A stretch of DNA of 64,000 nucleotides. It comes from Acinetobacter brisouii CIP 110357. GTDB taxonomy: Bacteria; Pseudomonadota; Gammaproteobacteria; Pseudomonadales; Moraxellaceae. Both the position numbers and the translations under genes were made by a program. How positions within the stretch are numbered: the stretch's first letter is position 1; every line of letters begins with the position of its first letter. The stretch lies in the NCBI RefSeq assembly GCF_000488275.1, contig NZ_KI530762.1, positions 1,219,893 to 1,283,892 on the forward strand. The letters run 5' to 3'. The notes under the pieces are model-generated. The model was not told where the DNA came from, searched no databases, and worked only from the letters and a program-made list of their open reading frames with translations. Shown here piece by piece: positions 27,341-37,533 of this stretch.

Positions 27341-28351
27341 GTGGAGCGATTGACGATTAGCCCTGAAAGTTTGAATGAAGCGGCTGAAAACTTAAGCACG
27401 ATTCGTGATTTTATTCGCTTTGGGGTCACAGCACTGCGTCAATACGATGCTCATTTAGGGCAAGGTACAGAAGACTTTTTTGCAGAAAGCTCGGCTTTGG
27501 TACTGCAAACATTGTCTTTAGATTGGGCGGCAGACAGCGAAATTCTCGATGCAAAACTACTCCCAAGTGAAAAAGCAGAATTTTTAAGCCTTTTGGAACG
27601 CCGTATTAATGAACGCGTCCCAACTTCTTATTTATTAAACCTTTCTTATTTTTGTGGTAAGCCATTTTATGTCGATGAACGTGTGCTTATCCCACGCTCA
27701 CCAATTGCAGAACTCATCGAACAACGCTTTGCACCATACTGTTTGGATGAAAATGGGCAAATGCGTGAAGCATTAAACAACTTGCCTGAAAATGCAAACC
27801 CACAAACTCCACGCCGTATTCTAGATATGTGTACAGGTTCAGGCTGTATCGCAATTGCACTGGCCTATGCTTATCCAGAAGCGGAAGTGGATGCAACCGA
27901 TATTTCTCGTGAAGCACTTGAAGTAGCTGCAATTAATGCTGAACATCACAACATGCAATATCAGGTTGCGTTATTAGAGTCAGATTTATTCTCTAAAATT
28001 CCTTCAGAAAATAAATACGATCTCATCATCAGCAATCCGCCATATGTGGATGCTGAGGATATGGCGGATTTGCCAGAAGAATTTTTGCATGAGCCAGAAC
28101 TAGCGCTTGCTGCTGGTCAAGATGGTTTAGATTTAGTACGTAAAATGTTGGCACAAGCGGCAGACTATTTGACTGAAGATGGTCTCATTGTGATTGAAGT
28201 GGGTAATTCTGAATGGGCAATGCGCCAGAATTTCAATACAGTTGACTTCCACTGGTTAAAATTCCAAAAAGGTGGTTCGGGTATTTTTGCTTTGACTGCT
28301 GCACAATGTCGTCAATATCAACAATTATTTCAAGATTCAGTAAATGCATAA
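27341..28351 (+). CDS. prmB: 50S ribosomal protein uL3 N5-glutamine methyltransferase
   Basis: A 336-residue cytoplasmic SAM-dependent methyltransferase that methylates a Gln of ribosomal protein L3. The N-terminal helical domain is followed by the Rossmann domain: SAM motif DMCTGSGCIAIALA, acidic DATDISREAL and the catalytic SNPPYVDAEDM motif. The PrmB rather than HemK assignment rests on RINERVPTSYLLN and VLIPRSPIAELIE, and on the aroC neighbour: prmB-aroC adjacency is common in gammaproteobacteria. The start is GTG with GGAG 7-8 bp upstream. aroC begins 12 bp downstream. Confidence 0.93.
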   Translation: MERLTISPESLNEAAENLSTIRDFIRFGVTALRQYDAHLGQGTEDFFAESSALVLQTLSLDWAADSEILDAKLLPSEKAEFLSLLERRINERVPTSYLLNLSYFCGKPFYVDERVLIPRSPIAELIEQRFAPYCLDENGQMREALNNLPENANPQTPRRILDMCTGSGCIAIALAYAYPEAEVDATDISREALEVAAINAEHHNMQYQVALLESDLFSKIPSENKYDLIISNPPYVDAEDMADLPEEFLHEPELALAAGQDGLDLVRKMLAQAADYLTEDGLIVIEVGNSEWAMRQNFNTVDFHWLKFQKGGSGIFALTAAQCRQYQQLFQDSVNA

Positions 28352-28363
28352 GGAATTGTCATT

Positions 28364-29455
28364 ATGGCAGGAAATAGTATTGGGCAACTTTTTCGTGTGA
28401 CGACTTGTGGTGAGTCGCATGGCGTTGGCTTAATGGCAATTGTTGATGGTGTACCACCAGGTCTTGAATTGGTTGAAGAAGATTTACAAAAAGATCTTGA
28501 TCGCCGTAAACCAGGTACATCTAAATTTGCGACTCAACGTAAAGAGCCTGACCAAGTTGAAATTATTTCAGGTGTTTTTGAGGGTAAAACCACAGGTACA
28601 CCTATTGGTTTATTGATTCGAAATACAGACCAGAAATCAAAAGATTACGGTAATATTGCGCAAACTTTCCGCCCTGGGCATGCTGATTATACTTACACAC
28701 AAAAATATGGTTTCCGTGACTACCGTGGTGGTGGACGTTCAAGCGCCCGCGAAACTGCAATGCGTGTCGCCGCAGGTGCAATTGCTAAAAAATATTTGGC
28801 AGAGAAGTTTGGTATTGTGATTCGTGGGCATGTCACCCAAATCGGGACAGAAGTTGCAGAAAAACTGGACTGGAATGAAGTTCCAAATAACCCGTTTTTC
28901 TGTGGCGATGTCGATGCTGTTCCTCGCTTTGAACAGCTTGTCACGTCACTGCGTGAACAAGGAACAAGCTGTGGTGCAAAACTGGAAATTTTAGCTGAAA
29001 ATGTACCAGTCGGTTGGGGGGAGCCTGTATTTGACCGTTTAGATGCCGACATTGCGCATGCCATGATGGGTATTAATGCTGTCAAAGGTGTAGAGATCGG
29101 TGATGGTTTTGCCGTTGCAGGGCAGTTTGGTCATGAAACGCGGGATGAATTGACTTCACAAGGTTTCTTGGCAAATCATGCAGGCGGTATTTTGGGTGGG
29201 ATTTCAAGTGGTCAAAACATTCGTGTGGCGATTGCACTCAAGCCAACGGCGAGTATTACCACTTCAGGAAAAACCATCAACTTAAACCGTGAAGACACGG
29301 ACGTATTAACCAAAGGTCGACATGACCCTTGTGTTGGTGTTCGTGCTACACCGATTGCAGAAGCAATGCTTGCAATTGTGTTGATGGATCATTTCTTACG
29401 ACATCGTGCGCAAAATGCCGATGTAGTTGCGCCATTTGCGCCAATAGCACCTTAA
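28364..29455 (+). CDS. aroC: chorismate synthase
   Basis: A 363-residue FMN-dependent enzyme that makes chorismate from EPSP, the last step of the shikimate pathway. Conserved blocks are [20 protein letters not shown] (cited to GESHG), [19 protein letters not shown], the [18 protein letters not shown] region, [10 protein letters not shown] and [15 protein letters not shown]. The length matches the E. coli enzyme (361). It is the second gene after prmB with a 12-bp gap. Another shikimate gene, aroQ, is 3 kb away in a different unit. Confidence 0.97.
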   Translation: MAGNSIGQLFRVTTCGESHGVGLMAIVDGVPPGLELVEEDLQKDLDRRKPGTSKFATQRKEPDQVEIISGVFEGKTTGTPIGLLIRNTDQKSKDYGNIAQTFRPGHADYTYTQKYGFRDYRGGGRSSARETAMRVAAGAIAKKYLAEKFGIVIRGHVTQIGTEVAEKLDWNEVPNNPFFCGDVDAVPRFEQLVTSLREQGTSCGAKLEILAENVPVGWGEPVFDRLDADIAHAMMGINAVKGVEIGDGFAVAGQFGHETRDELTSQGFLANHAGGILGGISSGQNIRVAIALKPTASITTSGKTINLNREDTDVLTKGRHDPCVGVRATPIAEAMLAIVLMDHFLRHRAQNADVVAPFAPIAP

Positions 29456-29596
29456 AAAATCAGCAAAATCTGGATGGCTTCATGAATATGAGGCCATTTT
29501 TTTTAAGTGCTATTTATTCAGGCGATTTATACATAAATAGCGTTTCATTTCTTATTTAAACCTGTTAAAACAAAAATAAAGCCTAAAGGAAATGAG

Positions 29597-29845
29597 TTGA
29601 AGACAATGAAAACTATAGTGAAATATATTGCGTTAAAAAATAAAGATTATCAGTTAGGTCATGCACTTTTTGAAGAAGAGCTTGAGGAAACAGGCGATTA
29701 TTTTGATCGTATTCCAAGCCATATTCAGTTTCAAAATCTACAGTTCAAAGTAAAATCTAAAGAATTGACACGTAAGCAAGTATTCGATGACGTTGAGGAA
29801 TCTCAAACGATTATTGTCAAGGTGATCGCGGTGACTGAAGCCTAA
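29597..29845 (+). CDS. hypothetical small protein
   Basis: An 82-residue charged cytoplasmic protein, predicted as mixed alpha/beta. The frame opens with TTG at 29597, which has AAGGA six bases upstream; ATG at 29606 is the alternative but lies farther from that site. I recognise no family. It follows aroC by 141 bp with an AT-rich leader, so it is probably independent. Confidence 0.55.
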   Translation: MKTMKTIVKYIALKNKDYQLGHALFEEELEETGDYFDRIPSHIQFQNLQFKVKSKELTRKQVFDDVEESQTIIVKVIAVTEA

Positions 29846-30123
29846 GTTAGTGCTGATTTAAACAGTCAAAATACATAATGCGACACGATTCAAATCAAAA
29901 CAGGCTTATTACTGATTTATCGCGCTGAATTCAACTTTAAAGTGTTGTGAAAATGCGATGTAGGGTTGGATAACTTTAAATCCGCGATGAAAAACAATAT
30001 CTTAGACATATATAGTTTTGCAATAAGTGATACAGTCTAATCTTGCGGTATCGGGTGAAGGGTAAGTGGAAATGAAATCTTAGAGTTTTTTAACGCAGTT
30101 TAAGAGCTTTATTGATACTTAAA
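29846..30123. other. intergenic region with no gene seen
   Basis: Between the small gene and the accC terminator, I see no supported frame, RNA or operator here. Confidence 0.5.
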
Positions 30124-30157
30124 ATAAAACGCCCGATGAACTTCATCAGGCGTTTTT
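30124..30157. terminator. terminator after accC, symmetric
   Basis: ACGCCCGATGA and TCATCAGGCGT form a long stem (one G-U) flanked by A and T tracts on both sides. It ends the minus-strand aroQ-accB-accC unit. Confidence 0.85.
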
Positions 30158-30179
30158 AACTGAAATAAGAATAAACTTA

Positions 30180-31553
30180 TTAAGCAGGTTTCTTTTCTTC
30201 TGTTGCAGGCTCAAGTTGCTTTAACAAATGAGTCTCAAGATAGTGAATATCCATCGCTGTTTCACAGAAATCTTTATCTTGTAAGATCAGATCTTTATGC
30301 AATGGAATATTGGTTTTCACGCCTGTGAGAATCATTTCATCTAGCGCTTGTCTCATACGTGCAATTGCAGTACTACGATCTTTACCATGCGCAATCAATT
30401 TTGCAATCATCGAATCATAATACGGCGGAATGCTGTAACCTGAGTAGATATGGGAATCTAGACGGATACCTGCACCACCTGGCGCATAAAAAGTCTCAAT
30501 GCGACCTGGAGATGGTAAGAACGTTGTTGGATCTTCAGCATTGATACGGCATTCAATCGCATGACCACGAACTTCAATATCTTTTTGCTCAAGGTTCAGA
30601 CCTAAACCAGATGCAATACGGATTTGCTGTTCGATAATGTCAACACCTGTGACCATTTCAGTGACAGGATGCTCTACCTGAACACGTGTATTCATCTCAA
30701 TAAAGAAGAACTCACCATCTTCAAACAAGAATTCGAATGTTCCTGCACCACGGTATTGCATGAGTTTACATGCATGTACACATGCTTCAAGAATGTCTGC
30801 ACGTGCTTGTTCTGGCAAGTCTGGTGCTGGCGCTTCTTCAAGAACTTTTTGGTGACGACGCTGTAAAGAACAGTCGCGGTCATAGAGGTGAATGGCATGA
30901 CCATTACCATCTGCCAAGACTTGAACTTCAACGTGACGAGGTGTTTGTAAGAAACGTTCCATATAGACCGTATCGTCACCAAACCACATTTCGGCATCAC
31001 GTTGAGCTGCTTGTACAGACTCAAGCAAAGTGTCGATGCGTTCAACAATACGCATACCACGACCACCACCACCTGAAGCTGCTTTAACAATCAGTGGAAA
31101 ACCGATTTTTGCTGCTTCTTCTTTGGCATTCGCTGGAGTTACCGCATGTTGTGAACCTGGTACAGTAGGTACACCAGCTTTACGCATTGCTGTAATTGCA
31201 GAAACTTTGTTCCCCATGAGACGAATATGCTCTGGGCGTGGGCCGATAAACACATAGCCCGAAGTTTCGACCATTTCGGCAAATTCAGCATTTTCAGACA
31301 AGAAACCATAACCTGGGTGGATGGCATCTGCACCTGTAATTTCAGCAGCAGTTAATAATGCTGGAATATTTAAATAACTTTCGCTTGTTGAACCAGGACC
31401 AATACATACAGCTTCATCGACAAAACGCAAATGCATCAAGTCTTTATCAGCGCTAGAATACACGCCAACGGTTTTAATCCCTAGGGCCTTACAAGCGCGG
31501 GTGATTCGCAAGGCGATCTCACCACGGTTTGCAATCAGTACTTTTTGCAACAT
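30180..31553 (-). CDS. accC: acetyl-CoA carboxylase, biotin carboxylase subunit
   Basis: A 457-residue cytoplasmic ATP-grasp enzyme that carboxylates biotin on AccB in the first step of fatty-acid synthesis. The N-domain starts [12 protein letters not shown]. The Gly-rich ATP loop is [14 protein letters not shown]. Catalytic residues lie in [17 protein letters not shown], and the C-domain shows RINAEDP. Length matches the family (449 in E. coli). It lies 15 bp after accB, in the usual order, and is followed by a strong terminator. Confidence 0.97.
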   Translation of the reverse strand: MLQKVLIANRGEIALRITRACKALGIKTVGVYSSADKDLMHLRFVDEAVCIGPGSTSESYLNIPALLTAAEITGADAIHPGYGFLSENAEFAEMVETSGYVFIGPRPEHIRLMGNKVSAITAMRKAGVPTVPGSQHAVTPANAKEEAAKIGFPLIVKAASGGGGRGMRIVERIDTLLESVQAAQRDAEMWFGDDTVYMERFLQTPRHVEVQVLADGNGHAIHLYDRDCSLQRRHQKVLEEAPAPDLPEQARADILEACVHACKLMQYRGAGTFEFLFEDGEFFFIEMNTRVQVEHPVTEMVTGVDIIEQQIRIASGLGLNLEQKDIEVRGHAIECRINAEDPTTFLPSPGRIETFYAPGGAGIRLDSHIYSGYSIPPYYDSMIAKLIAHGKDRSTAIARMRQALDEMILTGVKTNIPLHKDLILQDKDFCETAMDIHYLETHLLKQLEPATEEKKPA

Positions 31554-31568
31554 TGTGAGTCCCTGTAA

Positions 31569-31991
31569 TTATGCGCGGTAACGGAATAATGGTTGACCAA
31601 ACTCAATCACTTCACCATTTTTTACCAAGATTTCTTCAATCACGCCGCTTTGAGTTGCTTCAATCGGGTTCATAATTTTCATTGCTTCGATAATACCAAG
31701 TGTATCACCTGCAGAAATGGTTTGACCGACTTGAACAAATGGTGCTTCACCTGGGCTTGGAGCAGCATAGTACACGCCAACCATTGGAGCTGTTTCAACC
31801 ACGCCACGTGGAGCTTTTGCTTTTGGAGCACTTGCTTCAGCAGGAGCTGGCATTGCAGCTACACCCATTTGAATTGGTGCTGGGCTACGGCGAGTTAAAG
31901 CAATCGATTGATCACCTTCTTTTACTTCAATCGCGTGAAGATCAGATTCAATCATCAAATCGATGAGCTTTTTGATTTTACGAATATCCAT
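31569..31991 (-). CDS. accB: acetyl-CoA carboxylase, biotin carboxyl carrier protein
   Basis: A 140-residue carrier subunit. The N-terminal helical part is followed by an Ala/Pro-rich flexible linker (about residues 40-65) and a biotinyl domain. The biotinylated Lys is in EAMKIMNPIE, and the thumb-bearing segment VGVYYAAPSPGEAPFV is present. The protein shuttles CO2 from AccC to the carboxyltransferase AccAD. It sits between aroQ and accC (23-bp and 15-bp gaps), the arrangement found in many gammaproteobacteria. Confidence 0.97.
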   Translation of the reverse strand: MDIRKIKKLIDLMIESDLHAIEVKEGDQSIALTRRSPAPIQMGVAAMPAPAEASAPKAKAPRGVVETAPMVGVYYAAPSPGEAPFVQVGQTISAGDTLGIIEAMKIMNPIEATQSGVIEEILVKNGEVIEFGQPLFRYRA

Positions 31992-32014
31992 GGTGTTCGT
32001 ATTCCTTATGAAGA

Positions 32015-32464
32015 TTAATGAGAAGGTTGAAGCTTAGAAACAGCATAATTGAGTGCAAAGTGATAGCCTTGTGCACCTAGACCACAAATCACACCCACAG
32101 CTTTGTCGCTGAGATAAGAATGGTGGCGAAAGGTTTCACGGGCATGCACATTAGATAAATGCACTTCAATAAATGGGATATTGACTCCAAGCAATGCATC
32201 ACGGAGTGCCACAGAAGTGTGGGTGTATGCCGCAGGGTTAATGATAATAAATTGTATAGCTTGTTCTTGTGCTAAATGAATTCGGTCGACAATGGCGCCT
32301 TCATGATTGCTTTGAAAAGTATCTAAATCGCAATCGTGTTGTTTGGCTTGTTCAATCAGGCTTTGGTTAATGTCATTTAAGGTGAGGTGCCCATATACTT
32401 CAGGTTCGCGCTTTCCGAGCAAATTTAAATTTGGTCCATGAATGACCAAAATACGTGAAGTCAT
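32015..32464 (-). CDS. aroQ: 3-dehydroquinate dehydratase, type II
   Basis: A 149-residue enzyme of the shikimate pathway, a dodecameric type II dehydroquinase. Conserved features are [21 protein letters not shown] (cited as [16 protein letters not shown], with catalytic Arg and Tyr), [31 protein letters not shown] and [13 protein letters not shown] 32464 has GGAGTGA nine bases upstream; a GTG at 32473 is the alternative. It is the first gene of the unit with accB and accC. Confidence 0.96.
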   Translation of the reverse strand: MTSRILVIHGPNLNLLGKREPEVYGHLTLNDINQSLIEQAKQHDCDLDTFQSNHEGAIVDRIHLAQEQAIQFIIINPAAYTHTSVALRDALLGVNIPFIEVHLSNVHARETFRHHSYLSDKAVGVICGLGAQGYHFALNYAVSKLQPSH

Positions 32465-33236
32465 ATAGTTCACTCCAATCTGAAATTACAGTCATTTTCT
32501 GCAAGATCTTTACAAAGTTTGCGGATTTTTGCTTTGAATTCTGTAATTATTTTGCAAGTTGTACTTATCTATACAGAATAAACAAATCAAATTATGCGTA
32601 TATCTTGTAAATTTTTGGGAAAATTAACAATGTTAAAAAGTTCCATTTTCAAAACTTAAAACTTGCTTGAATTGATAGTTTTTCTTAAATTTCACCGAGT
32701 CTGGTTGCTGCTTACACTATCATTAAACAGAAGCAATTGGAATGGACGGTTTTACAAAAAAACCATAAAAACATCGAGGGTAAAGATCGTTGTCAGATCT
32801 CTTGTTATTTTTATTTAATTATATGAATTTAAACAATTATATTGGTTGTAAATAAAGGAAAATTTTGAAATATTATCTCAGTAAATTATGGTTGTTACAT
32901 GATATATACATCTTAAATAGCCTAAGTATTACTATGTTGTACGCTCATAGACTCAATAAAAAGAAGCTTATGGTTTTGTTTTCTCTGACTGAAATTTGCA
33001 AAGAACAGTAAAAGGCATTGACCATTTTGTTCAGATTGGCAGGTATTGTAAAATAAAGACATGAATTAAGTGTTTATAGAATGTGCAATAGGTTGTTACA
33101 TCTTATAGATTGTCTTGCTTGTTGATTTGAATAATTGATATTTGATGTTGATATAACAGTGATTTTCTGATGATTTCTTCTGATCTATATTGATAAACGA
33201 TTCTGTTAAGTTATCGGTAGAAGATAATTTTTATCT
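32465..33236. other. long AT-rich intergenic region with no gene seen
   Basis: About 770 bp upstream of aroQ. No frame has both a start and a ribosome binding site. The related strings GTTACATGATA (32894), GTTACATCTTATA (33095) and GGTTACATGATAC (33252) recur, but are too short to interpret. The aroQ-accBC promoter must lie in the first ~150 bp. Confidence 0.5.
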
Positions 33237-33276
33237 GCTCACTACGCGAGATGGTTACATGATACTTGTAGTGAGC
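33237..33276. repeat. inverted repeat beyond the DMT gene
   Basis: GCTCACTAC and GTAGTGAGC form a 9-bp stem with a 22-nt loop just after the stop of the minus-strand DMT gene. A T run follows only on the plus side, so terminator function is uncertain. Confidence 0.45.
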
Positions 33277-33282
33277 CACTTT

Positions 33283-34152
33283 TTAACTGACTGAGAATTT
33301 TTTGGCATAGCTTACACAGCCAACCACCAACAAACTGGTGAGAAACATCGACCAGCCTACAGGCTCATGCAAAAGAATTGCCGATAAACCCAGACCCAAA
33401 AAAGGCTGTAACAACTGTAACTGACCAACAGCAACCACGCCACCTGTGGCTAAACCGTGATACCAAAAAATAAAACCGATAAACATGCTAAACAGTGAAA
33501 CATAAAGCAATCCTAAAGATGCGCTCAATGTGACATGGCTAAAGTCTTCAGGGAAATAATAAAAGCTAGCCAATAGCATGAAGGGTAGGGTTAAGATAAG
33601 TGCCCATGAAATCACCTGTAAACCGCCCAAATCTCTCGATAATCGCCCACCTTCGGCATAGCCTAAACCGCAGAGCAAAATCGCAGCCAGCATATATAAA
33701 TCCGCAGAAAGAGGATGTTGCTCCTGAGGTGACATGTAAATAAAAGCAATAATGCTGCTGCTCCCTAGCACGGCAAATAGCCAAAATTTATGCTGTGGTC
33801 GTTTTTCACCGCGTAAGATTGCAAAAATAGCCGTCGCTAAAGGCAGCAAGCCAATAAATACAATGGAATAGGCAGCACTCATCTGCTTGAGTGCCAATGC
33901 TGTAAATAAAGGAAAACCCAGTACGACCCCAACCGCAACCAGAATCAATGATTTGAACTGAGCAATAGAAGGTAAGCGCTGCTTCATGCAGAGTACCGTG
34001 CATAAAGCCAATATGCCTGCAATTAGGGCACGAATTGAGGTTAGGAATTCAGGGCTAAAGCCTGTTACTGCCAAACGGGTTGCAGGCAAAGAACCTGCAA
34101 AAATACAGACACCGCATAAACCACTTAACCAGCCACGTGAAATATTCAACAT
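33283..34152 (-). CDS. DMT superfamily (EamA) transporter
   Basis: A 289-residue integral membrane protein with about ten hydrophobic segments in two EamA repeats. Features include GWLSGLCGVCIFAGSLPATR near the start (cited as SLPATRLAV), LALKQMSAAYSIVFIGLLP, and LLQPFLGLGLSAILLHEP in the second repeat. It probably exports an amino acid or drug. ATG 34152 has GGGGAGAG upstream. The gene is divergent from a MocR-type regulator 100 bp away, which makes that regulator its likely controller and hints at an amine or amino-acid inducer. Confidence 0.82.
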   Translation of the reverse strand: MLNISRGWLSGLCGVCIFAGSLPATRLAVTGFSPEFLTSIRALIAGILALCTVLCMKQRLPSIAQFKSLILVAVGVVLGFPLFTALALKQMSAAYSIVFIGLLPLATAIFAILRGEKRPQHKFWLFAVLGSSSIIAFIYMSPQEQHPLSADLYMLAAILLCGLGYAEGGRLSRDLGGLQVISWALILTLPFMLLASFYYFPEDFSHVTLSASLGLLYVSLFSMFIGFIFWYHGLATGGVVAVGQLQLLQPFLGLGLSAILLHEPVGWSMFLTSLLVVGCVSYAKKFSVS

Positions 34153-34252
34153 GTTTACTCTCCCCATAGACTTATTTCATTTATAGAGAGTAGAGGCCAC
34201 TGACTTGTTGAAACAGCTACAAAGCAATACAATTTAACCAAACTGTTAGGGT

Positions 34253-35662
34253 GTGAAAAATAAAACTGTTATGGAAAAATTAGCACCATCAAGCAAAATT
34301 GAACGTGTGATTACTTTTATTCAGCAACAAATTGATGATCGCGTCTTGGTTGCAGGCGCGCGTTTACCTTCACTTCGTCAGCTTGCGCAGCAGTTAGGAG
34401 TATCTATTTCAACCGTGATCGAAGCCTATGCGCGTTTGGTCACTGCACAGCGTATTGAGGCAAGAGCAGGTGCAGGCTATTTTGTCACAGGTATTCGGGC
34501 ATCATATGCTTTTACAGCCATTGCGCCACGTTTAGACCGAGAGGTCGATCCATTATGGATTTCTCGGCAGTCTTTGGAAGCCAATTCAACCCATTTAAAA
34601 CCAGGTTGTGGTTGGTTGCCTGAGCACTGGATGCCAGAAGATTTAATCCGAAAAGCGTTAAGAACTGTTTCGCGCTCCGCAACGTCACATCTGGTTGGGT
34701 ATGGTCAGCCTTTGGGTTTTACTGAACTTCGGCATTTGATCGCGCAGCGTATGCAAATGACAGATGTTATGGCACATCCAGATCAAATCTTACTCACCGA
34801 TAGTGGCACACATGCCATTGATTTGGTTTGTCGGTTATTTTTAAATCCAAATGATGTAGTGCTGATTGATGATCCTTGTTATTTCAATTTTCATGCCTTA
34901 CTCAAAACGCATCAGGTCAAGACAATTTCGATTCCTTGGACAACGACAGGACCAGATCTTGAGCAGTTTTCTGCAGCTTTGGCACATAAACCTCGACTGT
35001 ATATTACCAATTCAGGCATTCATAACCCAACAGGCGGGCAGTTGTCGTTAGCGATAGCGTATCAAATTTTAAAAATGGTCGAGCAAACTGATTTAGTGAT
35101 TGTTGAAGATGATATTTTTGCTGATCTGGAATATGTGCCTGCACCGCGTTATGCAGCACTCAACGGTTTTGCTCAGGTGATTCAGATCGGGAGTTTTTCT
35201 AAAACACTTTCTGCTTCAATGCGTTGTGGTTATATAGCGACTCAAAATCAATGGGTTGAGCAACTAATTGATCTAAAAATAGCAACCTGTTTTAACAATA
35301 ACCAGTTGAATACAGAGCTGATTTATCATGCATTAACTGACCATGCTTATCGTAAACATGTGGAATGGCTCAAGCAGCAATTGGCATTGGCAATGAGTAA
35401 AACCATACAAAATTTACAACCACTGGGAATTGCTCCTTGGATTATTCCTCAGGCTGGTATGTTTTTGTGGTGCCGATTGCCTGATGGATATAGCGCCAAA
35501 GAAATTTCCAAAATATGTTTATCCCAAGGTGTGATTTTGGCACCTGGAAATGCTTTTAGTACCCATCAATCTGCTGAACAGTTCTTACGTTTTAATGTGG
35601 CGCAGTCTGCAGATCAGCGTATTTATCAAGCATTGCAACGTGCGATGCAACAATTAAACTGA
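34253..35662 (+). CDS. MocR-type regulator (GntR wHTH fused to aminotransferase fold)
   Basis: A 469-residue chimera. Residues ~12-80 are a GntR winged helix (RLPSLRQLAQQLGVSISTV). From ~100 on it is a fold-type I aminotransferase-like domain with YGQPLGFTELR, TDSGTHAIDLV, NSGIHNPTGGQL and the PLP Lys in IGSFSKTLSASMR. Such MocR/PdxR proteins sense PLP or amino acids and regulate a neighbouring gene; here that is the divergent DMT exporter. The frame opens with GTG 34253; ATG 34271 is an equally possible start, since no ribosome binding site clearly decides. Confidence 0.87.
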   Translation: MKNKTVMEKLAPSSKIERVITFIQQQIDDRVLVAGARLPSLRQLAQQLGVSISTVIEAYARLVTAQRIEARAGAGYFVTGIRASYAFTAIAPRLDREVDPLWISRQSLEANSTHLKPGCGWLPEHWMPEDLIRKALRTVSRSATSHLVGYGQPLGFTELRHLIAQRMQMTDVMAHPDQILLTDSGTHAIDLVCRLFLNPNDVVLIDDPCYFNFHALLKTHQVKTISIPWTTTGPDLEQFSAALAHKPRLYITNSGIHNPTGGQLSLAIAYQILKMVEQTDLVIVEDDIFADLEYVPAPRYAALNGFAQVIQIGSFSKTLSASMRCGYIATQNQWVEQLIDLKIATCFNNNQLNTELIYHALTDHAYRKHVEWLKQQLALAMSKTIQNLQPLGIAPWIIPQAGMFLWCRLPDGYSAKEISKICLSQGVILAPGNAFSTHQSAEQFLRFNVAQSADQRIYQALQRAMQQLN

Positions 35663-35688
35663 TGTAAATCATCAAGTCATACAAAATA

Positions 35689-37086
35689 TTAGCGTAAAAA
35701 TAAACAGAAAATCAGTTTCTGTAGCCATGTACCATACGGTGGGTAAATCAGTTTCATTAAACTGAATTTTGGACGGACAAAGACTGATTTGGCATGGCTA
35801 AATGTCAAGAAACCTTCATGTCCATGATAGTGCCCAAGTCCCGAAGCGCCGATCCCACCAAATGGCAAATCATCCTGTGCGACATGTACCAAGGTTTCAT
35901 TTAAGCAAATACCACCACTATGTGTATGCTGTAAAAAATGCTGTTGTTCCTGTTGGTCATAACCAAAATAATACAGTGCCAATGGGCGATGCTGCTGATT
36001 GATGTAGGTCATGACTTCATCAATATTTTGGTAAGTCAAAATCGGTAAAATTGAACCAAAAATCTCATTTTGCATCAGAAGCATATCATCATTTACATCG
36101 CAAACTAGATAATGCCCAAAATGCGTCTCATCTTCAGGGTAAATACAAATCACTCGTGCGCCTTTGGCCTGAGCGTCATCTAAATACAACTTTAAGCGTT
36201 GTTCTTGCCGTTGGTTAATGATTTGAGTGTAATCAGGATTGTTGGATAATTCGGGGTAAAATTGACGAATGGTTTTGATATAACAATCAACAAATTGCTG
36301 TAATAAATCTTGCGGCACAAAAACATAGTCGGGCGCGACACAGGTTTGTCCCGAGTTAATGGTCTTACCAAAAACAATACGACGTACAGACTCTGCTAAC
36401 GGTGCATCTTTACCAATCACACTTGGAGATTTTCCGCCAAGTTCCAGCGTTACAGGTGTTAAATGCTCCGATGCCGAACGCATCACTTGTCGACCAATCG
36501 ATGTTGCCCCTGTAAAAAGTAAATGATCAAAGGGCAGTGCAGAAAACTGCTGTGCGACGTTATGATCGCCTGTTACGACGCTAACTAAATCTTCAGGAAA
36601 AACCTGTGCAATTATTTTTTGGAAAAGCGCAGAAAAATGCGGGGTAAATTCACTCATTTTTAGCATGACCCGATTGCCTGCGGCCAATGCTTGGCATAAC
36701 GGACCAACGGCTAAAAATAATGGGTAATTCCACGGTACAATAATACCGACAACACCGAGTGGTTGATACATGACATAGGCTTGAGCAGGTTGAAAGAGAA
36801 TACTGACTTGACGGCGACTAGGTTTCATCCATTTTTTTAAGTGTTTGAGCGTATGTTGAATCCCCATCACACTCGGTAAGAGTTCAACCAAACGAGTCTC
36901 ATCTGCACTACGATGCCCAAAATCTGCTGAAATCGCATCAATAATGTATTGCTGATGTTCAATCAATAGCGTTTTTAACTGTTTAAGCCACATACGGCGT
37001 TGTTGCAAACTTGGATATTGGGTGGTTAAAAAAGCCTGTTTTTGTTGTTGTAGCAGGTGATTTAAATACTCGGCAGAATCAGTCAT
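35689..37086 (-). CDS. coniferyl-aldehyde-dehydrogenase-like ALDH (class 3 type)
   Basis: A 465-residue aldehyde dehydrogenase. The cofactor site shows VVGIIVPWNYPLFLA and FTGATSIGRQVM. The base Glu is in [11 protein letters not shown] and the catalytic Cys in NSGQTCVAPDYV. The short length, the C-terminal hydrophobic tail (LMKLIYPPYGTWLQKLIFCLF) and FGGIGASGLGHYHGHEGF match class 3/fatty-aldehyde and coniferyl aldehyde dehydrogenases. The tail, cited here only to mark it (IYPPYG ... IFCLF), may associate with the membrane. Substrate is uncertain: aromatic or long-chain aldehydes are both plausible. Confidence 0.83.
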   Translation of the reverse strand: MTDSAEYLNHLLQQQKQAFLTTQYPSLQQRRMWLKQLKTLLIEHQQYIIDAISADFGHRSADETRLVELLPSVMGIQHTLKHLKKWMKPSRRQVSILFQPAQAYVMYQPLGVVGIIVPWNYPLFLAVGPLCQALAAGNRVMLKMSEFTPHFSALFQKIIAQVFPEDLVSVVTGDHNVAQQFSALPFDHLLFTGATSIGRQVMRSASEHLTPVTLELGGKSPSVIGKDAPLAESVRRIVFGKTINSGQTCVAPDYVFVPQDLLQQFVDCYIKTIRQFYPELSNNPDYTQIINQRQEQRLKLYLDDAQAKGARVICIYPEDETHFGHYLVCDVNDDMLLMQNEIFGSILPILTYQNIDEVMTYINQQHRPLALYYFGYDQQEQQHFLQHTHSGGICLNETLVHVAQDDLPFGGIGASGLGHYHGHEGFLTFSHAKSVFVRPKFSLMKLIYPPYGTWLQKLIFCLFLR

Positions 37087-37360
37087 TAGTTTGTGTATTG
37101 TTCCTTCAACGTTCAGACGTCATGTTAACTGAAAATTCTGAACTGCAAAATTTAAGTTGTGCATTTCACGGTCAATGATTTTGTTTGTAATAAAAAATAC
37201 AGGTCTTTGGTTTGCAAACATGATTTTAGACTAAAGTCGCAAAGCACTCGCAGTTTCATCGTAACACGTTTCATTCATTTTATATGTTTCTGATATATCA
37301 GTGTTATTTAAAAGATACAAGGCTGTATAGCTGTAGAAAATGCAGGAAAATTAAAATAAT
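37087..37360. other. divergent intergenic region, left part
   Basis: No gene seen. It separates the ALDH gene and the lactate operon; the ALDH promoter should lie here. Confidence 0.4.
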
Positions 37361-37395
37361 ATTGGTATGACCATTATTAAAATATTCAGACCAAT
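37361..37395 (+). promoter_or_regulatory. predicted LldR operator O1 with extra half-site
   Basis: ATTGGTATGACCAT at 37361-37374 is followed by an ACCAAT half-site at 37390-37395. The TTGGT-N3-ACCA core resembles sites of the FadR-family regulators LldR and PdhR. Confidence 0.6.
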
Positions 37396-37421
37396 ATTGA
37401 TCTTTAAGTTAGCATTATTTA

Positions 37422-37439
37422 CTATTTGGTGACAAATAG
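37422..37439 (+). promoter_or_regulatory. inverted repeat CTATTT-N6-AAATAG upstream of lldP
   Basis: CTATTTGGTGACAAATAG has 6-bp perfect arms and lies between the two LldR-like sites. It may be a further operator; the binder is unknown. Confidence 0.35.
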
Positions 37440-37455
37440 GTGCTTTTTGATTTAA

Positions 37456-37470
37456 ATTGGTATGACCAAT
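37456..37470 (+). promoter_or_regulatory. predicted LldR operator O2
   Basis: ATTGGTATGACCAAT is a perfect inverted repeat (ATTGGT/ACCAAT) around ATG, 63 bp before lldP. With O1 95 bp upstream it fits two-site repression or looping by LldR. Confidence 0.65.
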
Positions 37471-37533
37471 ATGTGAAAAAGCATTCTGGAATTCACGAAA
37501 TAAGTACCGCCGAAGCATTTCAAGGAGAAGAGA

